From: JAEUUM01 sp038326165
GTDB taxonomy: Bacteria; Bacteroidota; Bacteroidia; Chitinophagales; Saprospiraceae
Assembly: GCA_038326165.1 (NCBI GenBank)
Contig: JBBQJT010000007.1
Coordinates: 1-64,000, forward strand
Direction: 5' to 3'
Length of the DNA stretch: 64,000 nucleotides
The notes beneath the pieces are model-generated. The model did no database searches. It was not told the DNA's origin and saw nothing but the letters and a program-made list of their open reading frames with translations. The position numbers and the translations under genes were made by a program. This document shows positions 63,083-64,000 of the stretch, piece after piece. Positions within the stretch are counted from its first letter, which is position 1; every line of letters starts with the position of its first letter.

Positions 63083-64000
63083 ATGATGACATTCAATGAT
63101 TTAAATCTCAACAAAGCCCTCTTGAATGCGCTTGCTGATTTGAATTTTACGCAACCCACTACCATCCAACATAAGGTATTTGGCCCAATCATGGCAGGAA
63201 AAGATGTTATTGGCATTGCCCAAACCGGTACTGGCAAAACTTTGGCTTACTTGCTTCCATTGATCCGCTTGTGGCAATTTCCCAAACGCAGAATTCCAGA
63301 AATAATCATCATTGTGCCTACCCGCGAGCTTGTGGCACAGGTGGTAGATGACATTACCAAATTGGTCAGTTACATGGACTTGATTCCAATTGGTGTCTAC
63401 GGTGAAACCAATATCAAAACTCAAATGGCTGCCATCAATCATGGTGCAGATATCATTGTAGCCACGCCAGGACGATTGATGGACTTGATGTTGAATGGTA
63501 CCGTGATGGCCAAGAATATTAAAAAAATGGTCATTGACGAGGTCGACGAAATGCTGAATTTGGGTTTCCGAACCCAACTCCGAAACATAATAGACATGGT
63601 TCCCTTGAAGCGCCAGAATCTCATGTTCTCCGCTACCATGACAGAAGAAGTTGAGCTGTTCATCGAAAATAATTTCGAACCTTTGATCAAGATTGAAGCT
63701 GCTCCCACAGGAACTCCGTTGGCCAATATTACACAAATAGCTTACAAAGTTCCAAACTTCAACACCAAAGTGAATTTTCTGGAATACTTGCTCAGCAATG
63801 ATGCTTCGATGACCAAGGTCTTGGTTTTTGCAGGAAGTAAGGCCCTCGCTGATGACATCAATGATAAAATGGAAGTCAAATTCCCAGATCGGCTGGCGGT
63901 GATTCACTCCAACAAATCACAAAACAAACGATTTAAAACAGTCAGCGAGTTTGAAAGTGGAGCTTGCAGCATATTAATAGCTACCGATCTTATAGCGCGT
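63083..64000 (+). CDS. DEAD-box RNA helicase, cut by the right edge
   Basis: 306 codons are visible from ATG 63083 (a second ATG follows at once) and the frame is still open at the edge. The Q motif is FTQPTTIQ (near 20-27), motif I AQTGTGKT (near 44-51), Ia PTREL, Ib ATPGR (near 130), II VIDEVDE (DEVD in place of DEAD, near 149), and III SAT (near 178). The C-terminal RecA lobe has begun (VLVFAGSKALAD; VIHSNKSQNKR, and ATDLIAR at the edge). It unwinds RNA during ribosome assembly or decay; the specific type cannot be decided without the C-terminus. Confidence 0.92.
   Translation, partial: MMTFNDLNLNKALLNALADLNFTQPTTIQHKVFGPIMAGKDVIGIAQTGTGKTLAYLLPLIRLWQFPKRRIPEIIIIVPTRELVAQVVDDITKLVSYMDLIPIGVYGETNIKTQMAAINHGADIIVATPGRLMDLMLNGTVMAKNIKKMVIDEVDEMLNLGFRTQLRNIIDMVPLKRQNLMFSATMTEEVELFIENNFEPLIKIEAAPTGTPLANITQIAYKVPNFNTKVNFLEYLLSNDASMTKVLVFAGSKALADDINDKMEVKFPDRLAVIHSNKSQNKRFKTVSEFESGACSILIATDLIAR

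Noticed and set aside
63101..63907. Long minus-strand open frame of 268 codons
   Set aside because: Antisense shadow of the DEAD-box helicase, which has all expected motifs on the plus strand.

Overview
The window reads as chromosomal DNA from a member of the Bacteroidota. The signs are cargo proteins with type IX secretion (T9SS) C-terminal sorting domains of both type A and type B, promoters of the TTG / TAnnTTTG kind found in this phylum, a type B ribosomal protein L31, few recognisable Shine-Dalgarno sequences, and a conserved HU - TPR - tiny basic protein - RNase G - glycosyltransferase block. Genus cannot be read from the sequence; a Saprospiria- or Chitinophagia-like lineage is a guess. 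No phage, insertion sequence, CRISPR array or rRNA operon was found.

Layout. 1-600: low-complexity heptamer repeats. 0.6-14.5 kb (+): methylmalonyl-CoA epimerase overlapping a UvrD-type helicase-nuclease, an acyltransferase, a secreted CxxCH protein, DNA polymerase I, a lipoprotein, a secreted M4 metallopeptidase and an EF-G paralogue with altered GTPase motifs. 14.5-19.4 kb: a Cys-rich exported protein, tRNA-Val(UAC), an AsmA-like protein and a sigma/anti-sigma pair. 19.5-23.8 kb (-): glycosyltransferase, RNase G, a 30-residue ribosomal-protein-like ORF, TPR protein and HU. 24-29.3 kb: yicC-gmk, alanine dehydrogenase, tsaE, gyrB. 29.3-36.4 kb (-): a glycosyltransferase and membrane protein, then a tight six-gene cassette for making and attaching a 3-amino-3,6-dideoxy sugar.

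36.4-43.1 kb is an accessory, decaying zone. It holds a long hairpin, a CotH-kinase gene that seems to start with CTG, a type-B-sorted protein without a signal peptide, an outer-membrane barrel pseudogene with two stops and a frameshift, a second barrel gene with a one-base insertion after its ATG, an orphan sorting-domain tail, and a second heptamer array. 43.1-50.9 kb returns to intact genes: thioesterase, a 1502-residue secreted adhesin-like protein, L31, a GlmU-like nucleotidyltransferase, a methyltransferase and a DoxX-like protein.

51.2-52.3 kb holds a Panacea (SocA-like) antitoxin / RelE-like toxin operon in which each gene is cut by one in-frame stop where a tyrosine is expected. 52.6-64 kb: a DUF4294 protein, two amidohydrolase-family proteins that mostly lack metal ligands, proC, a DUF2141 protein, an HD-domain protein fused to a membrane module like Pycsar effectors, ferritin, a cyanophycin-synthetase-like protein without its ATP-grasp core, and a DEAD-box helicase running off the right edge.

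The most interesting items are the HD-PycTM-like fusion, the doubly interrupted toxin-antitoxin operon, the ATP-grasp-less CphA-like ligase, the EF-G paralogue, and a set of genes whose -10-like element lies exactly 4 nt before the start codon, which predicts leaderless mRNAs.
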